Assembly: GCF_029919115.1 (NCBI RefSeq)
Contig: NZ_CP123990.1
Location: 4,924,501-4,988,500 of the forward strand
Direction: 5' to 3'
DNA length: 64,000 nt
From: Variovorax paradoxus
GTDB taxonomy: Bacteria; Pseudomonadota; Gammaproteobacteria; Burkholderiales; Burkholderiaceae_C
This document shows, piece by piece, positions 12,837-23,100 of this stretch. Each line of letters starts with the position of its first letter. The stretch's first letter is position 1. The notes below the pieces were generated by a model, which made no database searches, was not told the origin of the DNA, and was given only the letters and a program-made list of their open reading frames with translations. Both the position numbers and the translations under genes were made by a program.

Positions 12837-15800
12837 TCAGAACTTGCCGAGCACGTTCAGGAACCATCCCTTGCTGCGATAGCTCATGTCGGTCAGGTTG
12901 TCGGAGTAGTCGGTAAAGTTGTAGCCCACGCCCACCTTGAGGTTCTCGTTCACATGGTAGTAGGCGGCCGTGACCCAGCCGTTCTTGCGGTCCTTGAGTT
13001 CCTTGGCACGCAGCGAGCGCCACTCGACCATCCAGTCCCAGTTGCGCACCAGCTTCCAGTCGACGCGCAGCACCGCCAGTTCGGCCGAGCTCTTGAACCA
13101 CGGCGCCGAGTTGTCGCGGCTCGCGCGCAGTTCGCCGCGGCGCCATGCGTACTTGCCGCCGACGGTCCAGCGCTCGTTGATGTCGTAGGTGGCGTCGATC
13201 GCGAACACATGGCTGCGCTGCTGGTAGTCGATGCCGGTGGTCGACACGGTGCCCAGGCTCGAATCGAGCCCGCCCGCCGACACCACCTGGCCCGGCGAAG
13301 AGAGGTCGTACAGGTAGGTGTACTTGAAGAGCAGGTTGAGCCGGTCGTCCAGCGCGGGGCGCAGTGCGTAGCCGAGCATCGCCTCCGTGTACTTGGCCGC
13401 GGCCAATGCACCGGTGCTGCTGTCGCTGTCGGCCCAGTTGAACTTGCCGACCCAGCGCGCGTCGTCGTTCACCTTCCACGAGAACGAGTTCTTCACCAGC
13501 CAGCTGGTGCGCGCTTCCGCCGTGGTGCGGTCCTTGCGGTACTCGAGGCCGCCGCTGTACTTGAGGCGTTCACTCGAGTAGCCGGCGGTGAGCGCCACTG
13601 CTTCGCGGCGCGTGGCACCCAGCGTTTCGGCGCCGACCCAGCCGTTCTCGAAATTGACGCCAACGGTCCAGTTGGCGTCGGGCGCGTACTGCACCCCGTA
13701 GGCATGCGTGAGGCCGGGTTGCGTGCCGGTGGCATGGCGGTGCTCGGTAAACATGGTGAGCCCGTCGGCCACGCGCGAGCGCACGCCGGTCACCAGGCTG
13801 CCGCCGCGGCCGATGAGGTTCTCGTCGGTGCGGCCGGTGTCCGCCACATAGGTCATGTAGAGGTTGGAGCGGTCGTCGAACTGGTAGTCGACACCGGCCT
13901 TGCCTGCCAGGCCGCCGTCACCGGTCGAGAGCTCGCCGCGCAGCGCGAGCTTGTCGCTGACGCGATAGCGCCCGCCAAAGCCCAGCCGGTCGTTGTCCAG
14001 CCGCGTGCCGGTGCGGCGCAGCGTCTTCTGCGCAAAGCCGTAGAGGCTCCAGCGGTCGTTGCCGGTGTATTCCAGCTGCACCGCGGCGTCGGCGCGCTCG
14101 CCGGAGACCGCCTGCGTGCTGGGCAGCGACGGGCTGGTGATGAGCGAGTCGCCGGTCTTGTCGTCGTAGCGCATGCCGAGGCCCAGCTTCCAGTCGGACG
14201 ACAGGCGCAGGCCGTATTGCGCGTCGATCACGCTGCTGTTGTAGCCGTCGCGCTCGTCGCGTCGGTCGGCCTTCAGGCGCAGCTCGCCGCCCTCGCCCTT
14301 CTCGCCGAAAGGCACGGCGGCCGACACTCCGACCTGGCGCGTGGCGTTGCTGGCGTACTGGCCCGGTGCCGAGAAGCCCGCATCGCGCGACTGCGCATAG
14401 GCGCTGATGCGGCCGCCGCCCTTCATCTCGAAGTCGGCCAGGTCGGCCTGCCCTTCGAGGCGCCATGCGTTCGCATTGCCGGTGGGGCCGTTGCCCAATG
14501 TGTTGCCCAGGGCGCCGTTGCGCCCGCTGAAGCTGAAGCCGCCGTCGAGCGAGTCGAGCTGGGCGGTGCCCGGGCCCTTGCTGCGCGCGAACTCGCCCTT
14601 GAGATAGGTGGTCTCGGTCTTGCGCAGCGTGATGTCCGCACCCGCCAGCCGCTGGTCGGCGCCGATCTGGTCTTGCCGCGACGCGGTCACGCCGACGCCC
14701 ACATGGTCGTTGGCCCACCACGACACGCGTCCGCCGATGGCGAGCGTGTCGAGCGAGCTTGCGATCGGCGTGTATTCGTAGTCGACCACCAGGAAGGTCG
14801 GCATGCCCGTGAGGCCGCCGGCACGCACCAGCGAGCCGTCGTCCGACAGGCTGGGCAGCGGTGCGGAGAGCAGCACGCGGCCCTGCAGGTAGTCGATCTC
14901 GTAGTCGGAGCTGGGCACGAGCTGCGTACGCTTGAGCACAAAGCCGGAATCGCGGTCGCGGATTTCGATGTTCACGCGCTCGGCGCCGCGTGTGATGTCC
15001 TGGTTGCGCAGGTAGTACAGCGAGCCGCCGGTGCCGCGGAATTCCTCGCGCGCGGCCAGCGTGCCCGGCTCGGCCGCAAAGGTATCGACCTTCAGGCGCG
15101 CCTCGCCGAACGAGGTCGATTCGTCGCCCAGGTACCGGCCATGGAAGCCATAGAGGCCGCGGCTCACGCGGGTGAGTTCGGTGTCGCCGAAGTTGAGCTT
15201 GAAGTTGCCCCACATCGCCTGCGAGCGGCCGTCGTCCACGCGCAGGTAGAAGCGGCCCTGCGTGGGCGCGTCCTCGATGGTGGTGGAGTCGTCACCGAAA
15301 GTGGTCCACGAATCTTCGGGGTCGAAGCGGCGGAACAGCGAGGTCGGGTCCTTGCGGTCGAGGTTGCGGAACAGGTCCTTGAGCGGACGCTCCTCGGTGT
15401 CGACGCTGGCCGTGAGCGTCCAGCGGTCGTTGAGCTGGCCCTTGGCATAACCCGCGATGCGGCCTTCGCTCCAGCCGCCACCGCCGTAGCGGTTCTTGTC
15501 GTTGGTCATGATCGCGGCCGGGCCGCTCACGCTGTTGCTGCCCACCGTCAGGTCGGCCTGGCCCACGAAGAACCAGTCGCTTGCGGGCAGGTCGAAGTCG
15601 CGGCGGTACGAGCGCGTGGCGCCCTGCGCATCGGTGACCGCAATCTCGCCGGTCTGCACGCGGCGCGGCACGAGCTGTTGAAACACGAAGCGGCCGTTGT
15701 CGTCCACCGGCACCGCAAAGCCGAGCGCGCGCACTTTCTCGCCGGGGCGAATGGCCGCGCCGCTGGCGGTGACGGTGCCCGCCGCGAGCGGAATGTTGGC

Positions 15801-17150
15801 GATGGCGACGTTGTTCTGGCCATAGGCGCGCAGCAGTTCGCGGGCCGGGTCGGGGGTTGTCGTTTCGGGCGCGTGGCGCTCGGCCACGGTGAGCGAAAGA
15901 TCGTCGGTCTCGTCGAACCGGCCTTGGCGGTCGTACACGCGCAGCCGGTAGTAGAGCTTGCCGCCGGCGCCATCCGCAAGCCGGTCGAGCAGGCCTGCAG
16001 GCACCTGCCATTCGCCGCGCATTTCGGTATTGAGCGGCAGCGTGGCGAGCAGGCGCCGCTGCATCACGTCATTGGCCGTGAAGATGCGCAGCTCGGCCTT
16101 GGCGGTGAACAGCAGGTAGTTGCTGTAGCCCGCAAAGCGCACGGTGTCGCCGGCCACCACGGTGGTGGGCCAGGCGGCGGCGCTCAGGCGGCGCGGCTGC
16201 GAAAGGTTGTCGTATTGCAGGCGCAGCTGGTTGCGCTCGAGCTGCACGTCGACGCAGCGCTGGCGGTCGGCGCTGGTGGCACCCTCCCCGCCCGGTACCG
16301 CGGCACCCTTGCCGTCGAGCAATTGGCCGTCCACGCTCAGGCGCAGCGGCGCATCGTCGGTGCCGATGGCGGTGAAGGTGCGGCACACGCCGGGCTCGGC
16401 CGGTGCAGCGGCGGGCGCACTCGCCACGGCGGGTGCCGCGTCGGTCCAGTACACGCGCACTTCCACGCGCCGGTTGGCCGGCCAGTTGACCGGATCGGAC
16501 GCGGGCGCTGCAACGGGCTCGTCAGGGCCGCGGGAGCTTGCGGCCGCCGCGGATTCGGGCAGGCCGAGGCGCTGCGTGAGATAGCGCGCCACCTGCTGTG
16601 CACGTGCCAGGCCCAGGGCGTGGTTGTCGGCAAAGCGCTCGCGCGATTTGGCGCTCAACGGCTGCGCGTCGGTATGGCCCACGATCTCGAAGCGCAGCTT
16701 GTCGCGGCCCTTCACCAGGCCGGCGATGCGGTCGAGCTGCGCCCGGTCTGCCGAAGCCAGAAGATCGGAGCCCGATGCGAATTGCGGGGTCTCGGCTTCG
16801 CTGCGCTCCGTGGCCGCAGCAGTGGCCTGTGCGACAGCGGCAACCGGTGTTGCCGCCGGCTCGCGCGCATCGCCGAGAACGAAGGTGGCCTTGGGCAGCT
16901 CGCGCTCGCCGCTGCGCGGCAGGTGGCGCGCGCCGTCGATGTCCACCGCGCGTGGGTCGGCCGCGGCATGGTCGAGCATGCGGCCGCGCACGGCGGTTTC
17001 CTGCGCCGCGGCAAGCCCCATGGCCATGCAGGCGGCGGTGACGGCGCCCGCCAGGGCGATGCGCTTCGGAAGCTTTCTCATATCGGCTCGCTTGAACGGG
17101 TTCTTCGGTGTCAGGTGGCTTTTCATGGCGTTCACTCGTTCTCGCGTCAT
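12837..17150 (-). CDS. Outer-membrane protein: OmpA domain plus C-terminal beta-barrel
   Basis: This is a 1437-residue exported protein. The signal peptide is around MRKLPKRIALAGAV...GLAAAQ. Residues of about 130-270 form an OmpA/MotB-type peptidoglycan-binding domain (FEIVGHTDAQPLS, then NRRVEVRV). Ig-like segments follow, then a conserved block (GDDSTTIEDAPTQGRFYLRV) and about 700 residues of alternating strands ending in a terminal Phe (NVLGKF), typical of an outer-membrane barrel. The start at 17150 makes ATGA with the stop of the giant surface protein. Internal ATGs at 17126 and 17081 would shorten the n-region, and 17081 gives the most ordinary signal peptide. Co-translation suggests it anchors, assembles or exports its partner; that is inference. 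Confidence 0.85.
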   Translation of the reverse strand: MTRERVNAMKSHLTPKNPFKRADMRKLPKRIALAGAVTAACMAMGLAAAQETAVRGRMLDHAAADPRAVDIDGARHLPRSGERELPKATFVLGDAREPAATPVAAVAQATAAATERSEAETPQFASGSDLLASADRAQLDRIAGLVKGRDKLRFEIVGHTDAQPLSAKSRERFADNHALGLARAQQVARYLTQRLGLPESAAAASSRGPDEPVAAPASDPVNWPANRRVEVRVYWTDAAPAVASAPAAAPAEPGVCRTFTAIGTDDAPLRLSVDGQLLDGKGAAVPGGEGATSADRQRCVDVQLERNQLRLQYDNLSQPRRLSAAAWPTTVVAGDTVRFAGYSNYLLFTAKAELRIFTANDVMQRRLLATLPLNTEMRGEWQVPAGLLDRLADGAGGKLYYRLRVYDRQGRFDETDDLSLTVAERHAPETTTPDPARELLRAYGQNNVAIANIPLAAGTVTASGAAIRPGEKVRALGFAVPVDDNGRFVFQQLVPRRVQTGEIAVTDAQGATRSYRRDFDLPASDWFFVGQADLTVGSNSVSGPAAIMTNDKNRYGGGGWSEGRIAGYAKGQLNDRWTLTASVDTEERPLKDLFRNLDRKDPTSLFRRFDPEDSWTTFGDDSTTIEDAPTQGRFYLRVDDGRSQAMWGNFKLNFGDTELTRVSRGLYGFHGRYLGDESTSFGEARLKVDTFAAEPGTLAAREEFRGTGGSLYYLRNQDITRGAERVNIEIRDRDSGFVLKRTQLVPSSDYEIDYLQGRVLLSAPLPSLSDDGSLVRAGGLTGMPTFLVVDYEYTPIASSLDTLAIGGRVSWWANDHVGVGVTASRQDQIGADQRLAGADITLRKTETTYLKGEFARSKGPGTAQLDSLDGGFSFSGRNGALGNTLGNGPTGNANAWRLEGQADLADFEMKGGGRISAYAQSRDAGFSAPGQYASNATRQVGVSAAVPFGEKGEGGELRLKADRRDERDGYNSSVIDAQYGLRLSSDWKLGLGMRYDDKTGDSLITSPSLPSTQAVSGERADAAVQLEYTGNDRWSLYGFAQKTLRRTGTRLDNDRLGFGGRYRVSDKLALRGELSTGDGGLAGKAGVDYQFDDRSNLYMTYVADTGRTDENLIGRGGSLVTGVRSRVADGLTMFTEHRHATGTQPGLTHAYGVQYAPDANWTVGVNFENGWVGAETLGATRREAVALTAGYSSERLKYSGGLEYRKDRTTAEARTSWLVKNSFSWKVNDDARWVGKFNWADSDSSTGALAAAKYTEAMLGYALRPALDDRLNLLFKYTYLYDLSSPGQVVSAGGLDSSLGTVSTTGIDYQQRSHVFAIDATYDINERWTVGGKYAWRRGELRASRDNSAPWFKSSAELAVLRVDWKLVRNWDWMVEWRSLRAKELKDRKNGWVTAAYYHVNENLKVGVGYNFTDYSDNLTDMSYRSKGWFLNVLGKF

Positions 17151-20100
17151 GGCTTCACCGCGGGCGTGGCAGCGGGCACCAGCTCGACTTCGATGTCCAG
17201 GTTGAAGAGCGGCGGCTCCTTGCGGCTTTCGCGCTGCTCGCCCAGCTGCTTCCAGCGCGAGAGCACGGCGGCCTTCACCGCATCGGTGCGCTGGCGGCCG
17301 AGCGCTTCGGCTTCGCCGGGCGCGGCCTTGTAGGCCAAGCGCAGCACCGAGGCCTTCTCGGCCAGCACGTTCACCGTGCGGTCGAGCTCGGGCACGAAGC
17401 CGGCGCGCAGTGCGGCGTTGCCGTCTTCGAATGCAGTGCCCTGCAGCGCGAGGCGGACCACGCGGTGCACCGTCGCGCCGAAGTTCACCTTCAGCACCTT
17501 GCCGCGCGTGGCGCGCTCGGCGGCCGGGTTCTCGCTGGTGGTGCGGTAGCCCGAAGGCAGCGTGCGGTCGTCGAGCTTGAGCACCAGGTTGCTGCCGGTG
17601 CCTTCCTTCGGAATGGCAGCGCAGGCAATGTGGTAGCGGCCTTCGGCGTCGGTGGTTACCAGCACGCCGTTCACGGTGGCGATGCGCACGTTCGCAAGGC
17701 CGGGCTCGCCTTCGTCCTGGTAGCCGTTGGCGTTCTTGTCGTCGTAGACCTTGCCGATCACGTCGGTGCAGTCGAAGAGCGCATCGGGCACCACGCGCAC
17801 CGTGGCGGTGGCCAGGTTCGACAGCACGCGGCCGCCCACGCCCTGCGTGGCGATGACCTGGTTGACGAACTCGCCCTCGCCCACGCCGACCCCCACGCCC
17901 GCAACCATCAGGTATTCCTTGGTCTCGTTGGGCGCAAAGTTCTGGCCGGGCACCACGACCTGGCGGCCGTTGATCTGCGGCACCACCGGCAGCGCGACGC
18001 CGCCCGGCATGGTGCGCACGGTGAGCGAGCCCTGCACGTAGCGGAAGCCCGGCGGCAGGGTGTCGACCACGGCCACGCCCGGCACGGGGTTGCCGCGGGT
18101 GTTGCGCGCCGTGATGCGGTAGGGCAGCAGTTCGCCCTTCTTCACCGTCAGCTTCGAGCTGGTCTTGCGCAGCTCGATGAGCGTGGCGTCCGACGGGTCG
18201 AGCGGAATGTTGTTGGCCACCACATGCTGGCCGCCGCCGCCCGGCATCTGGAACGCCAGGTAGTAGCCGGCGCCGGGCACCAGCCCCGCGCCCGGGCTCA
18301 CCACGCAGGGGTTGCTCTGCGCGGGTGCGGGTCCGTTCGCCGGTGCGGAGCACGACTGCGTGCCGAGCCCGCCCGCCGCCGGCGGGTAGATGGACGACGG
18401 CAGGTAGCTGCCGGGCGGCGTGACCGCCAGGCGGTACTCGCCCGCCGGTGCGCCCGGCAGCACGAAGAAGTCGTAGTAGCCGTTGGGGCCGGTGGTGTAG
18501 GTGTCGCGGCCGTCGAGCAGATGCTGCGCCGGATCGAAGCCCGGCGGGCCGACCAGGCGCACCACGGCGCCGGGCACGGGCGTGCCGCTCACGCTGTCGT
18601 ACACCACGCCACCTGGGTCGTACGGCAGGTCTTGCCGCTGCACGTTGGCACCGGCGTTCACACGCACCTTGATGGAGAAGCGTGGGTCGCTCGCGGCCGG
18701 CGTGGGGTAAGGGCCGCCCGCGCCGTTCTGCGCCGCATCGGTAGGCCACACGCCGCCGACGGTGCGGCCGTCGGGCGAGCGGAAGCGCACGCGGTATTCA
18801 CCCGGCGTGAGGTCGCCGAAGCGGTAGCTGCCGTCCGCAGCCGTGGTCACGGTGTAGAGCACGGTGGCGGCGGTTTCGGGGCAGGCGTTGCCGCCGTCGG
18901 CGCAGCGCATCAGCTCCACGGTCCAGCCTTCGCCCTGGCCTTCGCCGCTTTCGCGGCTGCGGTTGTGGTTCTGGTCGAACCACACGGTGCCGGTCAGCGA
19001 CGCAGGCAGGTTGTTGTGCTCGTTGAAGTCGTAGCCCGTGCCATTGGCCGCCAGCGTGGTGAAGTTGACGCGGATCTGGTTGGTGCCCTGCACCGAACCG
19101 CCGAGCGTTCCAGGAATGGCAATGCCCTCGTCGTAGCCGCTGGGCTGCGTCTCGGTGACGGTGTAGCCGCCGGTGCCAGGCAACGGCAGGCCTGCGAGCT
19201 CATAGCGGCCGTCGGGGCCGGTAACGGCGGTGCGCGTCACGGGGTTGCCCGCGGCGTCGGTGCCGGTGAGCGTGATGGTCACGCCCGCAATCGGAAGGTC
19301 TTGCGGTTCGCGCGTTCCGTTGCGGTTCGCGTCGTTGTAGACGGTGCCCGCAATGGATGCGCCGCGCTCGCCGAAGTTGTAGTCGTCGCCATTGCCGCCC
19401 CGGTACATGATGGCGGAGAGCACGTCGTTGCCGGGCTTGCCGACAGCCGTGCCATCGAGCGAACCGACCGAGTCGAGGCCGTCGGCAAACGTCACGGGTT
19501 GCGTTTCGCGCAAGGTGTAGCCGGTGGCGTCGGCCGGGAGCAGGCCGGTGAAGACGTAGCGGCCATTCGCATCGGTGACCACGGTGGCGTTCACCGCCAG
19601 CCCGCTGGCCGAGCGGCCGGTGAGCGTGACGCTGACGCCGGGAATGCCCGGCTCGCCCGCCTGGCGGATGCCGTCGTTGTTGGTGTCCACATACACCCAG
19701 CCCGCGATCTGGCCGCCGCGCTCGCCGAAGTTGTAGTCGATGCCTGCGTCTTCCGATGTGAGCACGAGCGCGCCGAAGCGGTCGTTCACGCTGCCGGGGT
19801 TCACCGTGCCGCGCGGCGTGCCGCCCACGGTGCCGAGCGACTCGGGGCCGTCGGCCACGCCGTCCGGCTGCGTCTCGTCGATCTGGTAGGTACCGGGCAG
19901 CAGCTTGTCGACCAGGTAGCGGCCGTCGGCAGCGGCCTGCACTGTTTGCGTGACCGCGTTGCCGAGGAAGTCGGTGCCGGTCACGCGCACCGTGGTGCCT
20001 GCAATGCCGGGCTCGGCGGTGTCGCGGGTGCCGTTCGAAGGAGCGACGTCGGCATACACGTAGCCGGACACGCTGGCCGGGCGCACGGCGGAGAAATTGT

Positions 20101-23100
20101 TGGCGGCCGAACCCGCACCCGCCGCTGCGAGCACGATGTTCTGGATGACGTTGGCGTTCGATCCGTTCGGTCCGTTCGACACGCCGCTGCCGCTGGTGGG
20201 CACGGAACCCGGCGTGCTGCCGGCGCCGCTGACATTGCCGGCGCGCGTGATCCCTGGCTCGTAGCCGGTGGGACGGGTTTCGGTGACGGTGTAGCTGCCG
20301 GGTGCGAGGTTGGCGAAGTTGTAGTCGCCGCTCGCATCGGTGGTGGTCGTGCGCGTCACGGAATTGCCGTTGACGTCAGTGCCGGTGAGAGTGATCGTCA
20401 CGCCCGCAATGCCGGGCTCGGTGGCCGGTGCGCCTTGCGCGCCGCTGCCGTCGCGGTCGTAGTACACGCGGCCCGAGATGCCGGCGGGCAGCAGCTCGCC
20501 GAAGTAGTAGTCGCCCTGAGTGAGCGGCGGGTTGGTGCCGGCCACGGTCACGCCGGTGATCGCGTTGCCGCCAGCCTGGGCCGTGCCCGGATGGCCGTTG
20601 GCATTGGCCTTGCCAGGCGCGTAGTTGGACGGCTGTGTCTCGGTGATGGTGTAGCCACCGGCTGCCGAAGGCGGCACATTGCGGAACTCGTAGCTGCCGT
20701 CCGGGCCCGAGGGCACGGCGACGATGTTGACCGGGTTGCCCGCGGCGTCGGTGCCGGTGAGGCGCACTTCCACGGTGGGAATGCCCGTGTCGCCCGCCTG
20801 CGGCAGGCCGTCGTTGTTGCCGTCGACAAACACGCGCACCGGAATGCGGGTGAGCAGCTCGCCGAAGTCATAGCCTGTGCCGTTCACGTTCGAGCGCAAT
20901 GCAATCGCGCTCACCACGTCGTTGGCCGCTGTGCCGCCGGCCGTGCCGGCCGCATCGCTGCCGTCCGCAAAGGCGGCGGGCTGCGTCTCGGTCACGGTGT
21001 AGCTGCCGGGCAGGAGGTTGTTGAACGCGTAGTTGCCGGTGCCGCTGGCCGTGGTAGCGGTCGTCGACACGGCGTTGCCGAACATGTCGGTGCCGGTGAG
21101 CGTGACCGTCACGCCCGCAATGCCGGGGTCGCCTGCGCTCGCGGCGTAGTTGTAGTCGGCGTCGCGGTACACGCGGCCGGCAAGGCTTGCGGGGCGCACT
21201 TCGCCAAAGTTGTTGGCAGTCGAGGTGCCGCCCAAGCCAAGCACGATGGTGTCGATGCGGTTGGCATTGGAGCCGTTGGGCCCGCTCGAGGTGCCCGCCG
21301 GCACTGTGCCGGCCGTGCTGCCCACGCCGGTAACGCCACCCGCGCGAGTAATGCCCGGCTGGTAGGCCGCGGGCTGGTCCTCGGCCACGCTGTAGGTGCC
21401 CGCGGGCACGGTGAAGCTCCAGGTGCCGTCGGTGGCCGTGGTGGTGGTCAGCGAGACGGCGTTGCCCAGGCTGTCGGTGCCGGTCAGGCGCATCGTGACG
21501 CCGCCAATGCCGGGCTCGCCGGTGTCGATCTGCCCGTCGCCGTCCAGGTCTTCATACACACGGCCGCTCAGCGCGCTGCTCTGCACGGTGATGCTGCCCT
21601 CTTTGAAGTTGTTGCCGGCGTCCGGATCGGCGCCGCCGTTGGTGTCGCCCGAGCCGGTGGTGACCAGGTGCGCGCGATTGGTGAACGGCGTGCCGTTGGC
21701 GGGCGTGGTGCCGGTGGTGGTGCGCACCGGAATGCGCACGGTGGCCGTGCCGTTCGCCGGCATCGAAGTGATGGCGCAGCTCACGCTGGTGCCGCCCGCG
21801 CTGCCCGTGCAGGTGGGAGCCGTGGGCGTGAAGGTGCCGCCGGTTACGGTGAACACCGGCGTGCCCGTCAGCGCCAAGCCGGTAGGCAGCGTGTCGGTAA
21901 AGCTCGTCGTCTCGGCGCTGTCGGGGCCGTTGTTGCGCAGCTGCACGAGCCAGTCGAAGCTCTGGCCGATGGCCACGGTGGCTAGCGGCGTTGCAGTGCC
22001 CGTAGACACCGCCATTTTGGAGACCACCTCCACATCGGCCTTGAAACGAAAGGCGGTGTTCTCGGTGACGACGTTGTTGGTCGGTTGCCCGTCGAAGGCG
22101 TTCTGTGCGGCCTCTTTAAACCAAACGCTGGCTTGGTTCTGAAATGAGCCGCGTGAGATGCCGCGCACGGTTACGCGCAGCTGCATTGTGTTGGGAGCAT
22201 CTGCGGGGCCGGTCGCTCCGGTACCGTTGCCACCCAGGACCGGGATGGTGAACTTCACCTTCTGCCCGACCGAGTCGATCGCCGGCGACTCAATCACGAT
22301 GCCGGCGGGCGCGCTTGCCGATATGAAGGCGGGCCCCGGTTCACCGTTCGACCCAACGGCCGGCAGCGTGTCGATTACCTCGATCGACTCGGCGGCCGAG
22401 GGCCTGTTGTTCGACACCGTGATGATGTAGGTCACGTTGTCGCCCACGTTCGCTGGGTCGACGTCCTCGGTCTTCGTGATCACCAGGTCGTAGTTGGGCC
22501 CAGTCACGCTGGCGTTGGCGGTCGCCGTGTTATTGGATGTGGTGGCCTCCGGTGTCAGCGTCGCGACGGAGACGTTGTTTGTGATGAGCTCGGGTCTGTT
22601 GTTGAGCGCGTATATCGCGTACAGCGGCCTCACCCGCACGCTGACGGTCTGCTGCTGGTTGCGGTCGAGCGAAGCCCAACTGCACACAAGTTTGTTGTTG
22701 CTTGCGGCACCCGTGGGTGCGGTGGTGAGCGGCTTTTCAGAGCAGGTTCCACCTGCCGACGCGTCGGCCCCGAGGAACATCAGGTTGGCCGGCAGGGTGT
22801 CAGTCACCGTCACGTCGTAGGCCCGGCTGAAGCTGCCGTCCTGCACGGTGCGGTTGAGCGCCGTGAGCGTGTAGGTCAGCAACTGCCCCACGGGCACCTC
22901 ATTGGGGCTTGCCGTCTTCGTCACGGTGACGTCGGTCAGCGCGTTGTAGTACGCGTTGGCCGCGGCGCTGTTGTTGTTGAGGGTCGGGTCCGCGGGCGTG
23001 GCTGCGATAGCGGTGGCCGTATTGGGAATATCGAAGCGGTGGTCCGACGCCGAAGCGCCGTCGCCGTAGTGCCGGGCCACGACCGTGATCACCGGGCACA

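Noticed and set aside
17150..18749. Upstream extension of the OmpA/barrel frame to 18749
   Set aside because: It overlaps the C-terminal part of the giant protein in a shifted frame, is Arg/Gly-rich, and has no homology; the ATGA-coupled start is sufficient.
12954..21985. Long open frames on the plus strand opposite the OmpA/barrel and giant surface genes
   Set aside because: Same GC-driven antisense effect; no signal peptide or motif, and low-complexity Ala/Val/Arg/His composition.
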